A stretch of 64,000 bases of DNA from Sulfuriflexus mobilis (GCF_003967195.1 NZ_AP018725.1:1178001-1242000); one strand, 5' to 3'. Positions 35,477-44,754 are shown, counted from the first letter of the stretch. Notes: generated from the sequence alone by a model not told the origin. Program-made: numbers and translations.

Positions 35477-36069
35477 AAGGCTGGCCCCTCGTCTGGCGAT
35501 GGTTTGCGTTGCAGCATCAGGCCCTTGGCCTCATTGTCATGGTAGAAACTGCGTGCGGCATCGACCTGTTGCCAATGCCAGGCGCGGAAGGCCTCTGACT
35601 CTGAAGGGGAGGGTAGCGCCTGTGAGAGGTATTCTTTGCTGACGTCGAGGTAGGTATCCTGCTCCAGTAGCCCTTCGCGGTAGCGGAATGCCGCACTGAA
35701 CAGCGCCTCGCCGATCCGAAATACATCGCCGAGCTTAAACTCCGCCGCGGCATGGCGTAGCACAAATTCAGGTATCCACAGGTCGTCTACATCAATGAAC
35801 AGTTCGGCGCGTTCCTCGAAGCGTTCCAGGGTGGTCTCGATGGTGTCGGGTGAATCGAAATGACCACCGCCAAACGGCTGGTGAATGATGCCAACCAGGC
35901 CGAGCATGATAAATGAGGAGGCCTCCCCGCCGAGGCTGAGTTGCCAGCCGGGACTCGGCGCGTCGCACTGTACGGTCAGGTAGTTACAGCGCACCATCTG
36001 GAAATCATCGCGGCGTTTAATCGAATCAACGACGACGGGTACGCTGCTCGGCATAATCTCGTTTTCCAT
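35473..36069 (-). CDS. Unknown protein coupled to the MBL hydrolase
   Basis: 198 residues, family not recognised. No signal peptide or membrane segment, so cytoplasmic. The first half is beta-rich (FQMVRCNYLTVQCDAPSPGW), the second helical (EYLSQALPSPSESEAFRAW). GGGAGATG precedes ATG 36069. It is the first gene of a two-gene unit with a 4-base ATGA overlap to the ComEC-like hydrolase, which suggests the two proteins act together, perhaps as sensor or partner and effector. This is inference from arrangement only. Confidence 0.65.
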   Translation of the reverse strand: MENEIMPSSVPVVVDSIKRRDDFQMVRCNYLTVQCDAPSPGWQLSLGGEASSFIMLGLVGIIHQPFGGGHFDSPDTIETTLERFEERAELFIDVDDLWIPEFVLRHAAAEFKLGDVFRIGEALFSAAFRYREGLLEQDTYLDVSKEYLSQALPSPSESEAFRAWHWQQVDAARSFYHDNEAKGLMLQRKPSPDEGPAL

Positions 36070-36271
36070 GGCGACATCTCCCTATTGTGCCTGGGGTGAC
36101 TATATACCAACCCGGCCGGAAATAGGAGACGGGGCGGGTAAATATCCGGCGATGGGGCTGTGGCCTAAAACTAATCCCCATGCGCGGGTTTTTACATTTT
36201 TGCGTTTTATCAATACTCCCAACATCATAATGTTATAGAAAGATAACGGTCACCAAGACTATACTGACGGC

Positions 36272-37396
36272 ATGCAATTTTTAATATTCTCCTCAATTTT
36301 TCTGCTGGCAATGGCATTGATGAATATCTATATCTGGCGGCGGTTCCTGCGCCTGATCTCGCATGCCAAGGTGCATTACCTCATCATTATCCCCATCCTG
36401 CTGATGGCGGGGGATGGGTTTTTTATCCTCGATATTGCCACGGGGGTGATCCCTGATTCCCCTGCCTTGTATTTTATCAGTAGTAGTTTTGTCGGTGTCA
36501 CCTTTATGCTGTTTGTGGTCGCCATCGTGTATGACCTGTCGATTACCGTCTCAAAACGTGTGCCGGTTGATCAGTCCCGCCGCCGGACGCTTAAACTGAT
36601 TTTTGATGTGACCATGCTGGTGGCGGCAATTGCCTACCTGTTAAGGGGCTTTAGCCAGGGGGTGAAGTTCCCCGGGCTGAACCGGGTCCAGGTCAGGCTC
36701 AAGGACTTTCCGCTGGAGCGCTTTAACCTCGTGCAGCTCACCGATGTTCATGTTGGCCGAACCATTAAACGGGACTTTATTGAAAGGCTGGTGGCAGAGA
36801 CCAACCAGCTAAACCCCGACATGGTGGTGATCACCGGTGACCTGGTGGATTTGCCGGTGAGTCGCATTGAGTATGACCTTTTCCCTTTAAAAGACTTGAA
36901 GGCGCCGACCTACTTCATACTCGGCAACCATGAATATTTTCATGGTGTTGGTGAGGCCGTGGCGTATATCAGGGAGTTGGGGATCATACCGTTATTGAAT
37001 GAGCATGTGGTGATCGGTGAGGGCGAGCAGCAGTTCAACCTGGTCGGCCTTAACGATATCACCGGCATACGAACGGGCTTTTATCCACCGGACAAGGACA
37101 AGGCGTTTGCCGGTGCCGACCAGGACAAGTGCTGTATTGTGCTGGCACACCAGCCAAGGATGATCACGGAAATGGACGGTTGCCGCTGTGACCTGATGCT
37201 AAGTGGACATACTCATGGCGGGCAGATCTTTCCCTTTGGCCTGCTGGTGATGGCTGCGCAGCCCTATCTGGCGGGACTACATAGCCACACCCCGGAACAA
37301 CAGATCTTTGTCAGCCGCGGTACCGGCTATTGGGGTCCACCGTTACGGTTCCTGGCGCCGAGTGAAATCAGCCAGCTCATTATCCAACCCACGTGA
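36272..37396 (+). CDS. Membrane-anchored metallophosphoesterase (YkuE-like)
   Basis: 374 residues. About four hydrophobic segments occupy the first 130 residues, followed by a calcineurin-like domain with all metal motifs: LTDVHVGR, VVITGDLVDLP, YFILGNHEYFHG, VLAHQPRM and LSGHTHGGQIFPFG. The layout resembles YkuE/YaeI-type phosphoesterases that act on lipids or undecaprenyl or UDP-linked substrates; the actual substrate is unknown. The SRGTGYWGPPLRF text near the end is typical of the group. It ends convergently with the alpha/beta hydrolase, with an imperfect hairpin between. Confidence 0.9.
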   Translation: MQFLIFSSIFLLAMALMNIYIWRRFLRLISHAKVHYLIIIPILLMAGDGFFILDIATGVIPDSPALYFISSSFVGVTFMLFVVAIVYDLSITVSKRVPVDQSRRRTLKLIFDVTMLVAAIAYLLRGFSQGVKFPGLNRVQVRLKDFPLERFNLVQLTDVHVGRTIKRDFIERLVAETNQLNPDMVVITGDLVDLPVSRIEYDLFPLKDLKAPTYFILGNHEYFHGVGEAVAYIRELGIIPLLNEHVVIGEGEQQFNLVGLNDITGIRTGFYPPDKDKAFAGADQDKCCIVLAHQPRMITEMDGCRCDLMLSGHTHGGQIFPFGLLVMAAQPYLAGLHSHTPEQQIFVSRGTGYWGPPLRFLAPSEISQLIIQPT

Positions 37397-37414
37397 TGCA
37401 ATAGGAGTTGTTAC

Positions 37415-37449
37415 TGCTCACACCTACGCAAAGCGCGTAAATGTGAGCA
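37415..37449. terminator. Imperfect hairpin between convergent genes
   Basis: TGCTCACA (37415-37422) pairs with TGTGAGCA (37442-37449), and inside it TACGC (37425-37429) with GCGTA (37435-37439). It lies between the stops at 37396 and 37456 and could end transcription from both sides, though it lacks a long T run. Confidence 0.45.
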
Positions 37450-37455
37450 ATATCC

Positions 37456-38415
37456 CTAGTTTATATTTCGACTTCTGAGGAAATTCCGCATTTTACTAAT
37501 AATGAATTCATGCTCCTCTTCCAGCGCAAAATGGCCGGTATCGAGAATATTGTAATCAATATCTTTAACATCGCGCTTATATCCTTCTGCCCCCGGTACA
37601 GGAAAGAATGCGTCATTCTTGCCCCATACCACTAATACCGGTGGTTGATTATCACGTAGATACTGCTGCCATTGTGGGTACAGCTTCAGGTTGTTTTGGT
37701 AATCATAGAACAAGTTTAATTGCACACGGTGTTGGCCTTCACGCGATATTTTTGCGTAATCCAGATTCCAGTTGTCCGGTGATATTAATTCGGGTTGGCG
37801 GGTACCATGCGTGTATTGCCATTTCATCCCCTCGTAAGAAAAGACATTCTCAATAATCGTTTTTTCAAGGGCGGGGGTTTTCGTTTTCCAGTACTCAAGC
37901 ACCGGGCCCCATCCGGCGGGACTTATGCCTTCTTTATAGGCATTACCATTTTGGGTAATGATGGATTGCACCCGTTCCGGGTGGGCCGTAGCGATGCGAA
38001 AGCCAATTGGGGCTCCATAGTCTTGAATCATCAAGGAGTATTGTTTTAATCCGCGCTGTGTGATGAATTTATCCATCACCTTGGCCAGGTTATCAAAGCT
38101 ATAGGTGAAAATATCCGGCGATGGATAACTGCTGTTTCCAAAGCCGGGGTAATCGGGGGCGATAAGATAATAATGATCGGCAAGTCCCCGCAACACCTCA
38201 CGGTACATGTGTGAAGATGAGGGGAAACCATGCAGCAACACAATCGCCGGGTTCGAGGGGTTACCGGCTTCGCGGAAGAAAATATCCAGCCCGTCGACTT
38301 TTTCAACCCCCTGACGCACCGAACTGAGGGTATTGGCGGCGGATGACATGCTGCTGTTCGTCGTGAGTAGGGTTGCCATCAATAGAAGAAGGGAATGCCT
38401 TGTCAAAGGTTTCAT
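37456..38415 (-). CDS. Exported alpha/beta hydrolase (epoxide hydrolase/dehalogenase type)
   Basis: 319 residues with a signal peptide ending near SSAAN. The hydrolase fold shows LLHGFPSSSHMYREVL (oxyanion-hole HG), MIQDYGAPIGFRIA with Asp as nucleophile (about residue 130) instead of Ser, VVWGKNDAFF (acid) and DTGHFALEE (His). An Asp nucleophile in QDYGAP fits haloalkane dehalogenase or epoxide hydrolase types. The gene is divergent from a CGNR regulator; three ACTAACC-type sites lie in the shared upstream region, so it is probably controlled by that regulator. GGAG lies 8 bases before ATG 38415. Confidence 0.85.
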   Translation of the reverse strand: MKPLTRHSLLLLMATLLTTNSSMSSAANTLSSVRQGVEKVDGLDIFFREAGNPSNPAIVLLHGFPSSSHMYREVLRGLADHYYLIAPDYPGFGNSSYPSPDIFTYSFDNLAKVMDKFITQRGLKQYSLMIQDYGAPIGFRIATAHPERVQSIITQNGNAYKEGISPAGWGPVLEYWKTKTPALEKTIIENVFSYEGMKWQYTHGTRQPELISPDNWNLDYAKISREGQHRVQLNLFYDYQNNLKLYPQWQQYLRDNQPPVLVVWGKNDAFFPVPGAEGYKRDVKDIDYNILDTGHFALEEEHEFIISKMRNFLRSRNIN

Positions 38416-38497
38416 GTTATCTGCTCCAGTAATTAAGGATTAGCCCCAAACGCCTAAGGCGCAGGAGGTCGAAAGTACCGGCTATAGGGCGATATTG

Positions 38498-38557
38498 CAC
38501 TAACCAGTAAAAAGCTTTTTAACAGGTTAGTATGGTAGGGCGTCTGTACTAACCTGT
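38498..38557. promoter_or_regulatory. Three ACTAACC-type sites between hydrolase and CGNR regulator genes
   Basis: CACTAACCAGT (38498-38508), its inverse ACAGGTTAGTA (38522-38532) and TACTAACCTGT (38547-38557). Centres are 24 and 25 bases apart, and the last two form an 11-base perfect inverted repeat. They lie between the divergent starts at 38415 and 38580, the expected place for an operator bound by the adjacent regulator. Confidence 0.65.
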
Positions 38558-38579
38558 CAAGCGCTGATATAGTGGTTAT

Positions 38580-39167
38580 ATGAATATGCAAGATAGGCCG
38601 TTTGTGTTTATTGGTAACAATGTGGCGGTTGATTTTATTAACACCGAGATCGTCAGCCATGGGGATTTAATCGACCTGTTGCGGGATGGTGCCGACCTTG
38701 TACGCTGGGCGCAGGGCGCAAGTTTGTCGATTCAAAGCCCGTTGCGTCCCACCGATTTTAAAAAAGCACTTGGGCTACGCGCCGTATTAAAAACGCTCTA
38801 CGCCGCAATGATTGATAAGCTGCCCGCCCCGCCTGAGGCGTTGACAGCACTCAACCAGCATTTGTCGAGACATTGCAGCCGGGAGGTGTTGCGATTCAAC
38901 AAACGGGAAAGTGGCTATACGCTCGAACCGACTCAAGGCCCCTTGAGCATGCCAGTACTATTGGCGCATTTAGCCTATGAAGGGGCGAAATTACTCGCCT
39001 CGCCGCAAGCCACGCGGCTCAAACATTGCGGTAATCCTGACTGTGTGTTGATATTTTTGGATACGTCACGCAGCCAGAAACGGCGCTGGTGCAGTATGGA
39101 AACATGCGGCAATAGAGCCAAGGTGGCGACGCATTATCGAAATAGTTTGTCTCAGGGGAAGGGATGA
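38580..39167 (+). CDS. CGNR zinc-finger transcriptional regulator (ABATE domain)
   Basis: 195 residues. The N-terminal domain (FIGNNVAVDFINTEI...) matches the stress-related ABATE domain, and the C-terminus has the CGNR zinc finger: CGNPDCVLIFLDTSRSQKRR followed by WCSMETCGNRAKVATHYR. Such proteins are probable DNA-binding regulators of small adjacent loci. It is divergent from the exported alpha/beta hydrolase, and three repeated sites lie between. Cytoplasmic. ATG 38580 lacks a strong ribosome site; ATG 38586 is an alternative. Confidence 0.88.
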   Translation: MNMQDRPFVFIGNNVAVDFINTEIVSHGDLIDLLRDGADLVRWAQGASLSIQSPLRPTDFKKALGLRAVLKTLYAAMIDKLPAPPEALTALNQHLSRHCSREVLRFNKRESGYTLEPTQGPLSMPVLLAHLAYEGAKLLASPQATRLKHCGNPDCVLIFLDTSRSQKRRWCSMETCGNRAKVATHYRNSLSQGKG

Positions 39168-39418
39168 ACCAGGGAGGTTTGTGCTTGATCTCATTGAGTG
39201 GAATCGGTATTTAGACCATTCTTTTGATAAGGGTTATGTTTCTACTTTGGAAATATGGATGTCGGTATCGGCGTATTTTGGAGTAGGGTGACAGTTTTTT
39301 ATACCGAGTAATGGCCATTAGGGGAATTGGCCCATAAGCCTGTACTTCTGCCGACAGTGCGTTATGCTTTAGTCTTCTTGAATGTCTTTCTGGCATTTAT
39401 GACCCAAGGAGGGCCGTC

Positions 39419-41125
39419 ATGACGACTACACTGCACTCTGTCTCCGATCTTGAGTTTACCCCGGCGCATTCCCTGCATCCGTCGCCGGCGGACTGGCGTG
39501 ATCAGTTTATCTATTTCCTGCTCGTCGATCGCTTCGATAACAATGCCGCAGGTACCCCCGCCTACGCAGCCGGCGCGGCCAGTGCAGCACCTGGGGCCGG
39601 CCACCATTTCCAGGGTGGTAACTTGAAGGGGATCACGCGCCGCCTCGATTACCTGCAAGGGCTGGGCTGTACGGCGATCTGGTTAAGCCCGATCCTGAAA
39701 AACCGTCAGGACCTGAGTGATTCCTATCATGGATACGGTATCCAGGATTTCCTTGGTGTTGACCCGCGTTTCGGCACGCTCGCCGATCTGCAAAACCTGA
39801 CTGCGGCGGCGCATGCACGTGGCATGTATGTCATCCTCGACGTGGTGCTCAATCACACCGGCGATGTCTGGAGCTATCAGGGCGATCAGCCGTATTACTT
39901 TTACCAGGATCAGGCCTTTCCCTTTGGCGAGTGGCGTGAGGCCGATCCGGCTGCGGGCCTGCAGGATAACGATGCGGTCTGGCCACTGGAGTTACAGAGC
40001 CCGGATGCCTTTAAGCGTCGCGGCCAGATCCGTAACTGGTATAACCCCACCGAGGCACGCGACGGTGATTTTCTGAGCCTGAAGGAGCTCGACCTGCCAC
40101 AGTCGGACGTGCTGGATACCCTGATCAAGGTCTATAAGTACTGGATCAGCCAGGCCGATCTGGATGGTTTTCGTATCGATACCGTCAAGCACATGGAGCA
40201 CAGTGCCACGGCGATCTTCTGTAACGCCATGCGCGAGTACGCACAGCGTATCGGCAAACATAACTTTTTTCTGTTTGGCGAAGTGGTGGATGACGACCAT
40301 ACTATCCAGAAATACATCGGCCGCAATAGCCGCATGGAGCATAGTAATGAGCGTTTTCCGGCCCTTGATGCGGCCCTCGACTTTCCCCTGTATTTTATCC
40401 TCGAGGATGTGATCAAGGGGTTTGCCAGTCCCGCCTTTTTACGCCAGCGTTATGATGCGTTTCGTGACCTGTATGCCGATCATGGTGAGGCCGGGCGTTA
40501 TTTTGTGACCTTTGTCGACAATCATGACCAGATGTCCCGGCCTTATCGACGCTTCATGCATAACAACCCCTATCCCCAGCAGGCCGTGCTGGCCATCGGC
40601 TATCTGTTAACCAGCCAGGGCGTGCCGTGTATTTATTACGGCACTGAACAAGGCTTTGATGGTGGTGGGCCCGATGACAGCTATGTTAGAGAGTGCATGT
40701 TTGGCGGCAACTGGGGTGCATTTGCAAGCCGTGACCGTCATTTTTTCAATCCGCAGCATGCGATCTACGCGGGGATCGCGGCGATTAGCGCCGTGCGGCA
40801 GCGGCAGCCAGTATTGCGATATGGGCGGCAATATTTCCGTGAGACATCTGTCAATGGCCATGATTTTTCGCATCCTCTGGATGGACACTGTACGCTGGCC
40901 TATTCGCGCATCCTCGATACGGAAGAGGTGCTTGTGGTCATGAACCTGGACGACAAACCGCGTCATGACTATGTGACGGTCGACTACAAGCTTAGCTCGC
41001 CTGGTCAGATCATGACGGATTTACTGGCCCCGGCAAACCGCTACCGGGTACAGGATCGCAATGGGCGCGCCTGTGTGCAGGTCGTGCTGCCACCCCATGG
41101 CATGGCATTGTTAAAGTGTGACTAG
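39419..41125 (+). CDS. GH13 alpha-amylase family enzyme
   Basis: 568 residues, no signal peptide, so cytoplasmic. The GH13 barrel is complete: FLLVDRFDNN and VVLNHTGD (conserved region I), DGFRIDTVKHM with the Asp nucleophile (about residue 254), FLFGEVVDDD with the Glu acid/base (about 288), and TFVDNHDQMSR with the third Asp (about 367). A C-terminal beta domain follows. It acts on alpha-1,4-linked glucans or maltooligosaccharides; the exact reaction (hydrolysis or transfer) is not certain. CCAAGGAGGG precedes ATG 39419. No glycogen genes are adjacent. Confidence 0.93.
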   Translation: MTTTLHSVSDLEFTPAHSLHPSPADWRDQFIYFLLVDRFDNNAAGTPAYAAGAASAAPGAGHHFQGGNLKGITRRLDYLQGLGCTAIWLSPILKNRQDLSDSYHGYGIQDFLGVDPRFGTLADLQNLTAAAHARGMYVILDVVLNHTGDVWSYQGDQPYYFYQDQAFPFGEWREADPAAGLQDNDAVWPLELQSPDAFKRRGQIRNWYNPTEARDGDFLSLKELDLPQSDVLDTLIKVYKYWISQADLDGFRIDTVKHMEHSATAIFCNAMREYAQRIGKHNFFLFGEVVDDDHTIQKYIGRNSRMEHSNERFPALDAALDFPLYFILEDVIKGFASPAFLRQRYDAFRDLYADHGEAGRYFVTFVDNHDQMSRPYRRFMHNNPYPQQAVLAIGYLLTSQGVPCIYYGTEQGFDGGGPDDSYVRECMFGGNWGAFASRDRHFFNPQHAIYAGIAAISAVRQRQPVLRYGRQYFRETSVNGHDFSHPLDGHCTLAYSRILDTEEVLVVMNLDDKPRHDYVTVDYKLSSPGQIMTDLLAPANRYRVQDRNGRACVQVVLPPHGMALLKCD

Positions 41126-41210
41126 CCGGCTTATGGCTGTATGATTGTTATAAACGTACGAATGATGAAATAATACTGATACCAACAGGGGTAGGCTTAG
41201 TAGAAATTCA

Positions 41211-42401
41211 ATGTATAAATTTACAGGCGGTTTGCTGATTTTCTTCTCAGGCTTGGGACTAGGCTGGTTTATGCATAATCATTGGGGCAATGAGCCGATG
41301 CAGACTGCACAGCCGGTCATGTTTACGCCATTGAGAACCGTCAACCCTGAATCACCTGCCTCCGCATTGTCCCCGACGCTACCGATACAGGTCGACAGCC
41401 TGGCATCCCTGCTGGGGCGTAATGCGTTTGAAGCAGTGTTGGCACGTTATGAAACACTACAGCTTCAGGCCAGTGAAACCGTGGTGGCAGATGCCAGGGC
41501 CGAGATCCTGGCTTACGCCCGCCTACTCATTGCCGATCGTCATTTCAGTTTGGCAAAGCAGCTGTTAGAAAAGTTCCTGGTTGCTGCATTCCGTGATGTG
41601 GAGGCGCGCAGCCTGTTGGCTGCAGCGCTTCATGGCCAGGGGGACTTTCGTGCAGCCATTGATCATCTGTATGTGGCCCGGGGCTATGCCTTTCGTCCGG
41701 CCATGTTGAAAGAAATAACCGGACATATTCGAGCCATTGTTGCTGAACGGAGTCAGTCACTACGCAATGATAATGATCACCATGCCTTGCTCGCAATGTA
41801 CCAGCAACTCACCCAGCTGGAACCCGACCATGCCGCGTATTTTATGGGCCTTGCTGCCACGCAGCTGGCAATGGATGACAAAGAGGCTGCCCGTCGTTCA
41901 TTATTGTTAGTATCACATGACCCTGATGTCGGTGCACAGGCACAGGCGATGCTCTCAGAACTGCGTATTGCCCTGAACGAGGTGCAAGACACACAGCCAC
42001 CGGTTTCTGTGACGGAGGTCGTCGGCATACCGTTAGAACGCAGTGGCAATCATTTTATTGTTGAGGCAAAACCGTCGCAGCGTCAGCGTATACGCTTGCT
42101 AATCGACACGGGCGCATCCCTGACGATCTTTATCCCCGAGGTGCTTGAGCAACAGGGCATCCGCTATAAAGCCACGGGCAGGAGCGGTGTCTTCAATACT
42201 GCAAATGGTCCGGTGCAGGCGCCTATTTATATATTTGATGCGCTGTCAGTGGGTGACTGGCAGGTTAATCAACTCGAGGTTGGTATACTCGACCTGGGTA
42301 GCGGTTCAGGTATTGATGGGCTGTTGGGGATGAATTTTCTCAGCCATTTCCAATTTTTCATTGACCAGAACGAAGCCCAGCTTCGGCTTTCTGTCAATTA
42401 G
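41211..42401 (+). CDS. Membrane-anchored retropepsin-like aspartic protease with TPR region
   Basis: 396 residues. An N-terminal hydrophobic segment (about residues 5-21) acts as signal anchor. Residues about 90-250 are helical and TPR-like (ALLAMYQQLTQLEPDHAAYF). The last 130 residues form a single pepsin-type lobe with LIDTGASLTIF (catalytic Asp in DTGAS), then SGVFNTANGPVQA (flap) and GIDGLLGMNFLSHF. One catalytic Asp per chain implies a dimer, as in retropepsins. Probably faces the periplasm. Substrate unknown; no partner gene is obvious. Confidence 0.85.
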   Translation: MYKFTGGLLIFFSGLGLGWFMHNHWGNEPMQTAQPVMFTPLRTVNPESPASALSPTLPIQVDSLASLLGRNAFEAVLARYETLQLQASETVVADARAEILAYARLLIADRHFSLAKQLLEKFLVAAFRDVEARSLLAAALHGQGDFRAAIDHLYVARGYAFRPAMLKEITGHIRAIVAERSQSLRNDNDHHALLAMYQQLTQLEPDHAAYFMGLAATQLAMDDKEAARRSLLLVSHDPDVGAQAQAMLSELRIALNEVQDTQPPVSVTEVVGIPLERSGNHFIVEAKPSQRQRIRLLIDTGASLTIFIPEVLEQQGIRYKATGRSGVFNTANGPVQAPIYIFDALSVGDWQVNQLEVGILDLGSGSGIDGLLGMNFLSHFQFFIDQNEAQLRLSVN

Positions 42402-42511
42402 AAAACTAAAGGGTTGGAGTATTTATCATTTAATGACGCTGTTTAATGAATTATTTTTATAATTAATACTACACTTGGGTTCTATCCGCATACCCAAACA
42501 GGAAGGGGATT

Positions 42512-43531
42512 ATGTTTACACACGTCAAGACTCGAATGATGTTGTTGCTGGTTACATTGATGCTGCAAGCGACAGTGCTCACTGCCAATGAGGTAGAGAC
42601 GCCTTATTCCGCTGTCAGTCTTCCTTTTAGCCTGCATAAGATCCCGGGCGCACCGGTTTATTATGTGATTGGTCTCTCGGGTGTCCCCGATTCGGTAAAC
42701 GAGGGACATACGTCAAATGCCGGTTTTGTGGTGACGAATGACGGTGTTGTGGTATTCGATGCGCTGGGTACGCCGGCACTGGGTTACAGGCTGTTGCAAC
42801 GCATCCGGGAAGTCACCGACAAACCGGTGGAGCGTATTGTTATCAGTCATTATCACGCCGACCATATCTATGGCCTGCAGGCATTCAAGGAACATGCGGG
42901 CGCGCCACCGGTGTGGGCGCAACAACGGGCGCTTGATTACCTCGGTGGCAGCACGGCCAGTCAGGGCGAAGATGCCGCGCGGCGTCTTGCGCAGCGTCGC
43001 GAGGCACTGTTTCCCTGGGTGTCCAAAAGTACCTATGTGGTAGCACCGACTCACACCTTCGATGACAAGATGACATTTACTGTCGGCGGCATTGATTTTG
43101 AACTGAAGCATCTGGGTCCGGCACATGCGCCTGGCGACATTATCATGCTGGTGAAGAATTATGGTGTCCTGTTCAGCGGTGATGTGATCTATAAGGGTCG
43201 TGTACCTTTCCTTGATAGTCCGGAAACTGATACAAGCCACTGGCTTGAAGGCCTCGAGTCACTGGCAAAACTGCAGCCCCAGCCACGTTATATTATCCCC
43301 GGTCATGGGGATATTTCCAATGATACCAAGAAGGCCATCAAGGTGACGCAGGACTATATCGGCTATGTGCGGCGTGAGATGCAAAAGGCGGTTGAGGATC
43401 TTATTCCGTTCGACGAGGCCTATGATGCAGTAGACTGGTCTCAATATAAGAATATGCCCGCATTTAACGCCAGCAACCGCGGTAATGCCTACCGTATTTA
43501 TCTTGAGATGGAAGCGAATAATCTTAAATAA
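42512..43531 (+). CDS. Exported MBL-fold metallohydrolase
   Basis: 339 residues with a signal peptide ending near TVLTANE. Zinc motifs are complete: VISHYHADHIYGLQAF (HxHxDH), LGPAHAPGDIIM, VLFSGDVIYKG and IIPGHGDISN. The order fits the periplasmic MBL hydrolases that include SoxH-like and quinoprotein-associated members. The reaction is unknown. It is clearly related to the protein at 56545, which has lost the first motif. AGGAAGGGG precedes ATG 42512. It ends 18 bases from the convergent VTT gene. Confidence 0.86.
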   Translation: MFTHVKTRMMLLLVTLMLQATVLTANEVETPYSAVSLPFSLHKIPGAPVYYVIGLSGVPDSVNEGHTSNAGFVVTNDGVVVFDALGTPALGYRLLQRIREVTDKPVERIVISHYHADHIYGLQAFKEHAGAPPVWAQQRALDYLGGSTASQGEDAARRLAQRREALFPWVSKSTYVVAPTHTFDDKMTFTVGGIDFELKHLGPAHAPGDIIMLVKNYGVLFSGDVIYKGRVPFLDSPETDTSHWLEGLESLAKLQPQPRYIIPGHGDISNDTKKAIKVTQDYIGYVRREMQKAVEDLIPFDEAYDAVDWSQYKNMPAFNASNRGNAYRIYLEMEANNLK

Positions 43532-43549
43532 CGGGAGCAGGTGCTTGTT

Positions 43550-44284
43550 CTACTGAGCCGAAAATCGCCTAATCACAAAAAGGATAACGGATATAACGCT
43601 GAGTAATAATATCGTTAAGCCTATTCTATAGCTCTCGGCAGATGCAAGCTCGCTGCCAAAGTGGGCCAGTAAAAAACTGGCAGGTATAATACCGGCAATC
43701 GTGGCAATGGCGAAACGCCAAAAGCTTAGTGAGGTAACTCCCGCTGCATAGCTGATCATATCGAAAGATATAAAGGGTAATAAGCGCGAGATAAATATTA
43801 TAGCCATAAGCATATTCTGAGAGCCGATCAAACCCTTGCCATATCGATCACCCAACCACCTACGTGTTATATCAATGCCTGCAATGCGGGCAATAAAAAA
43901 TGCAGTCGTAGCGCCAAGTACTGAGCCGATGACGATATAAATGGTCCCTGTGGTGTGTCCGTAAATGGCGCCGGCAGCCAGTGCTATTGGGGCGCTGGGT
44001 ATAGGACTCATGATGATAGCTACCATCATTAAACCGATAATGAGTAGAGGCCCGATGGGGCCTTGTCTTTCTATCCAGGATTTCAGGTTGGTACTATCTT
44101 CTAAAAAGTTCAGCGTACCTGTTTGTTTGAGTGCCAGATAAAAAGCGATGAACACGACGATTAATATGCCAATATAAATAAGGCGTTTGAGAGAATAATG
44201 CGTGTGTTCTGAAGGCATCGTTATTTTAAGAGGGGGCTTGTGATTAAGGCCTAGAGAGAAATATTTCTTATGCAGTAAATGCAT
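43550..44284 (-). CDS. VTT-domain (TVP38/TMEM64, DedA-like) membrane protein
   Basis: 244 residues with about five hydrophobic segments. The VTT core is visible: RQGPIGPLLIIGLMMVAI, then GAIYGHTTGTIYIVIGS with ATTAFFIARIAG, and a late FWRFAIATIAGIIPASFLL. DedA/TVP38 proteins are proposed lipid scramblases or flippases. Two starts are possible, ATG 44284 and ATG 44218, the second placing the first membrane segment close to the N-terminus; neither has a strong ribosome site. The lipoprotein gene upstream ends 17 bases before 44284, so the two may be co-transcribed. Confidence 0.85.
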   Translation of the reverse strand: MHLLHKKYFSLGLNHKPPLKITMPSEHTHYSLKRLIYIGILIVVFIAFYLALKQTGTLNFLEDSTNLKSWIERQGPIGPLLIIGLMMVAIIMSPIPSAPIALAAGAIYGHTTGTIYIVIGSVLGATTAFFIARIAGIDITRRWLGDRYGKGLIGSQNMLMAIIFISRLLPFISFDMISYAAGVTSLSFWRFAIATIAGIIPASFLLAHFGSELASAESYRIGLTILLLSVISVILFVIRRFSAQ

Positions 44285-44301
44285 ACGTACTCGACCGATA
44301 A

Positions 44302-44754
44302 CTATCTGATCCAGTAGTGTAAGGTTTGTGTAAAGGTACCATCGTCATTATTGGTGGACTCCATTTGCCCGGTGATGCCCGCATAGATACCTGTGCCACC
44401 AACAATAGCGATCTTCGAAGTGGTTTTGTCGAACTCACGTCCGGCGACCTGGATGCTGCCATTTTCCATGACCAGTGTCCATTGACACTGAGAGCTGTGA
44501 GCTACGCGTGTCCGTATGCAAGTGCCGCTGTTGTTACCGATATTTTTACCCTGTTCATTTAATAGTGGCTGGTCGAAAACGACTATGTCGCCTACCGAGT
44601 CAGCCGCTTCACCCAGGTCGATTATTTTAGCAGCATTCGTTCTGGCATCGGCAATGGTAATGAGTTTATGCACTTCAGCCTGTGAGCAGGATGTCATGCC
44701 CAGGATGCCTGCAATGAGAATAAGGATCTTTGTGGAAGCAGAAGGTTTGTTCAT
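44302..44754 (-). CDS. Lipoprotein with allene-oxide-cyclase-like barrel
   Basis: About 150 residues from ATG 44754 (TTG 44766 is an earlier alternative). A signal with lipobox MTSC predicts a lipoprotein. The body follows the allene oxide cyclase/dirigent barrel pattern: VGDIVVFDQPLLNEQGKNIG, GTCIRTR, CQWTLVMENGSIQVAG, and AIVGGTGIYAGITGQM with TQTLHYW. In plants this fold cyclises oxylipins; bacterial members are mostly uncharacterised. Lying next to a VTT-domain membrane protein, a role with lipids is possible but unproven. Confidence 0.78.
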   Translation of the reverse strand: MNKPSASTKILILIAGILGMTSCSQAEVHKLITIADARTNAAKIIDLGEAADSVGDIVVFDQPLLNEQGKNIGNNSGTCIRTRVAHSSQCQWTLVMENGSIQVAGREFDKTTSKIAIVGGTGIYAGITGQMESTNNDDGTFTQTLHYWIR

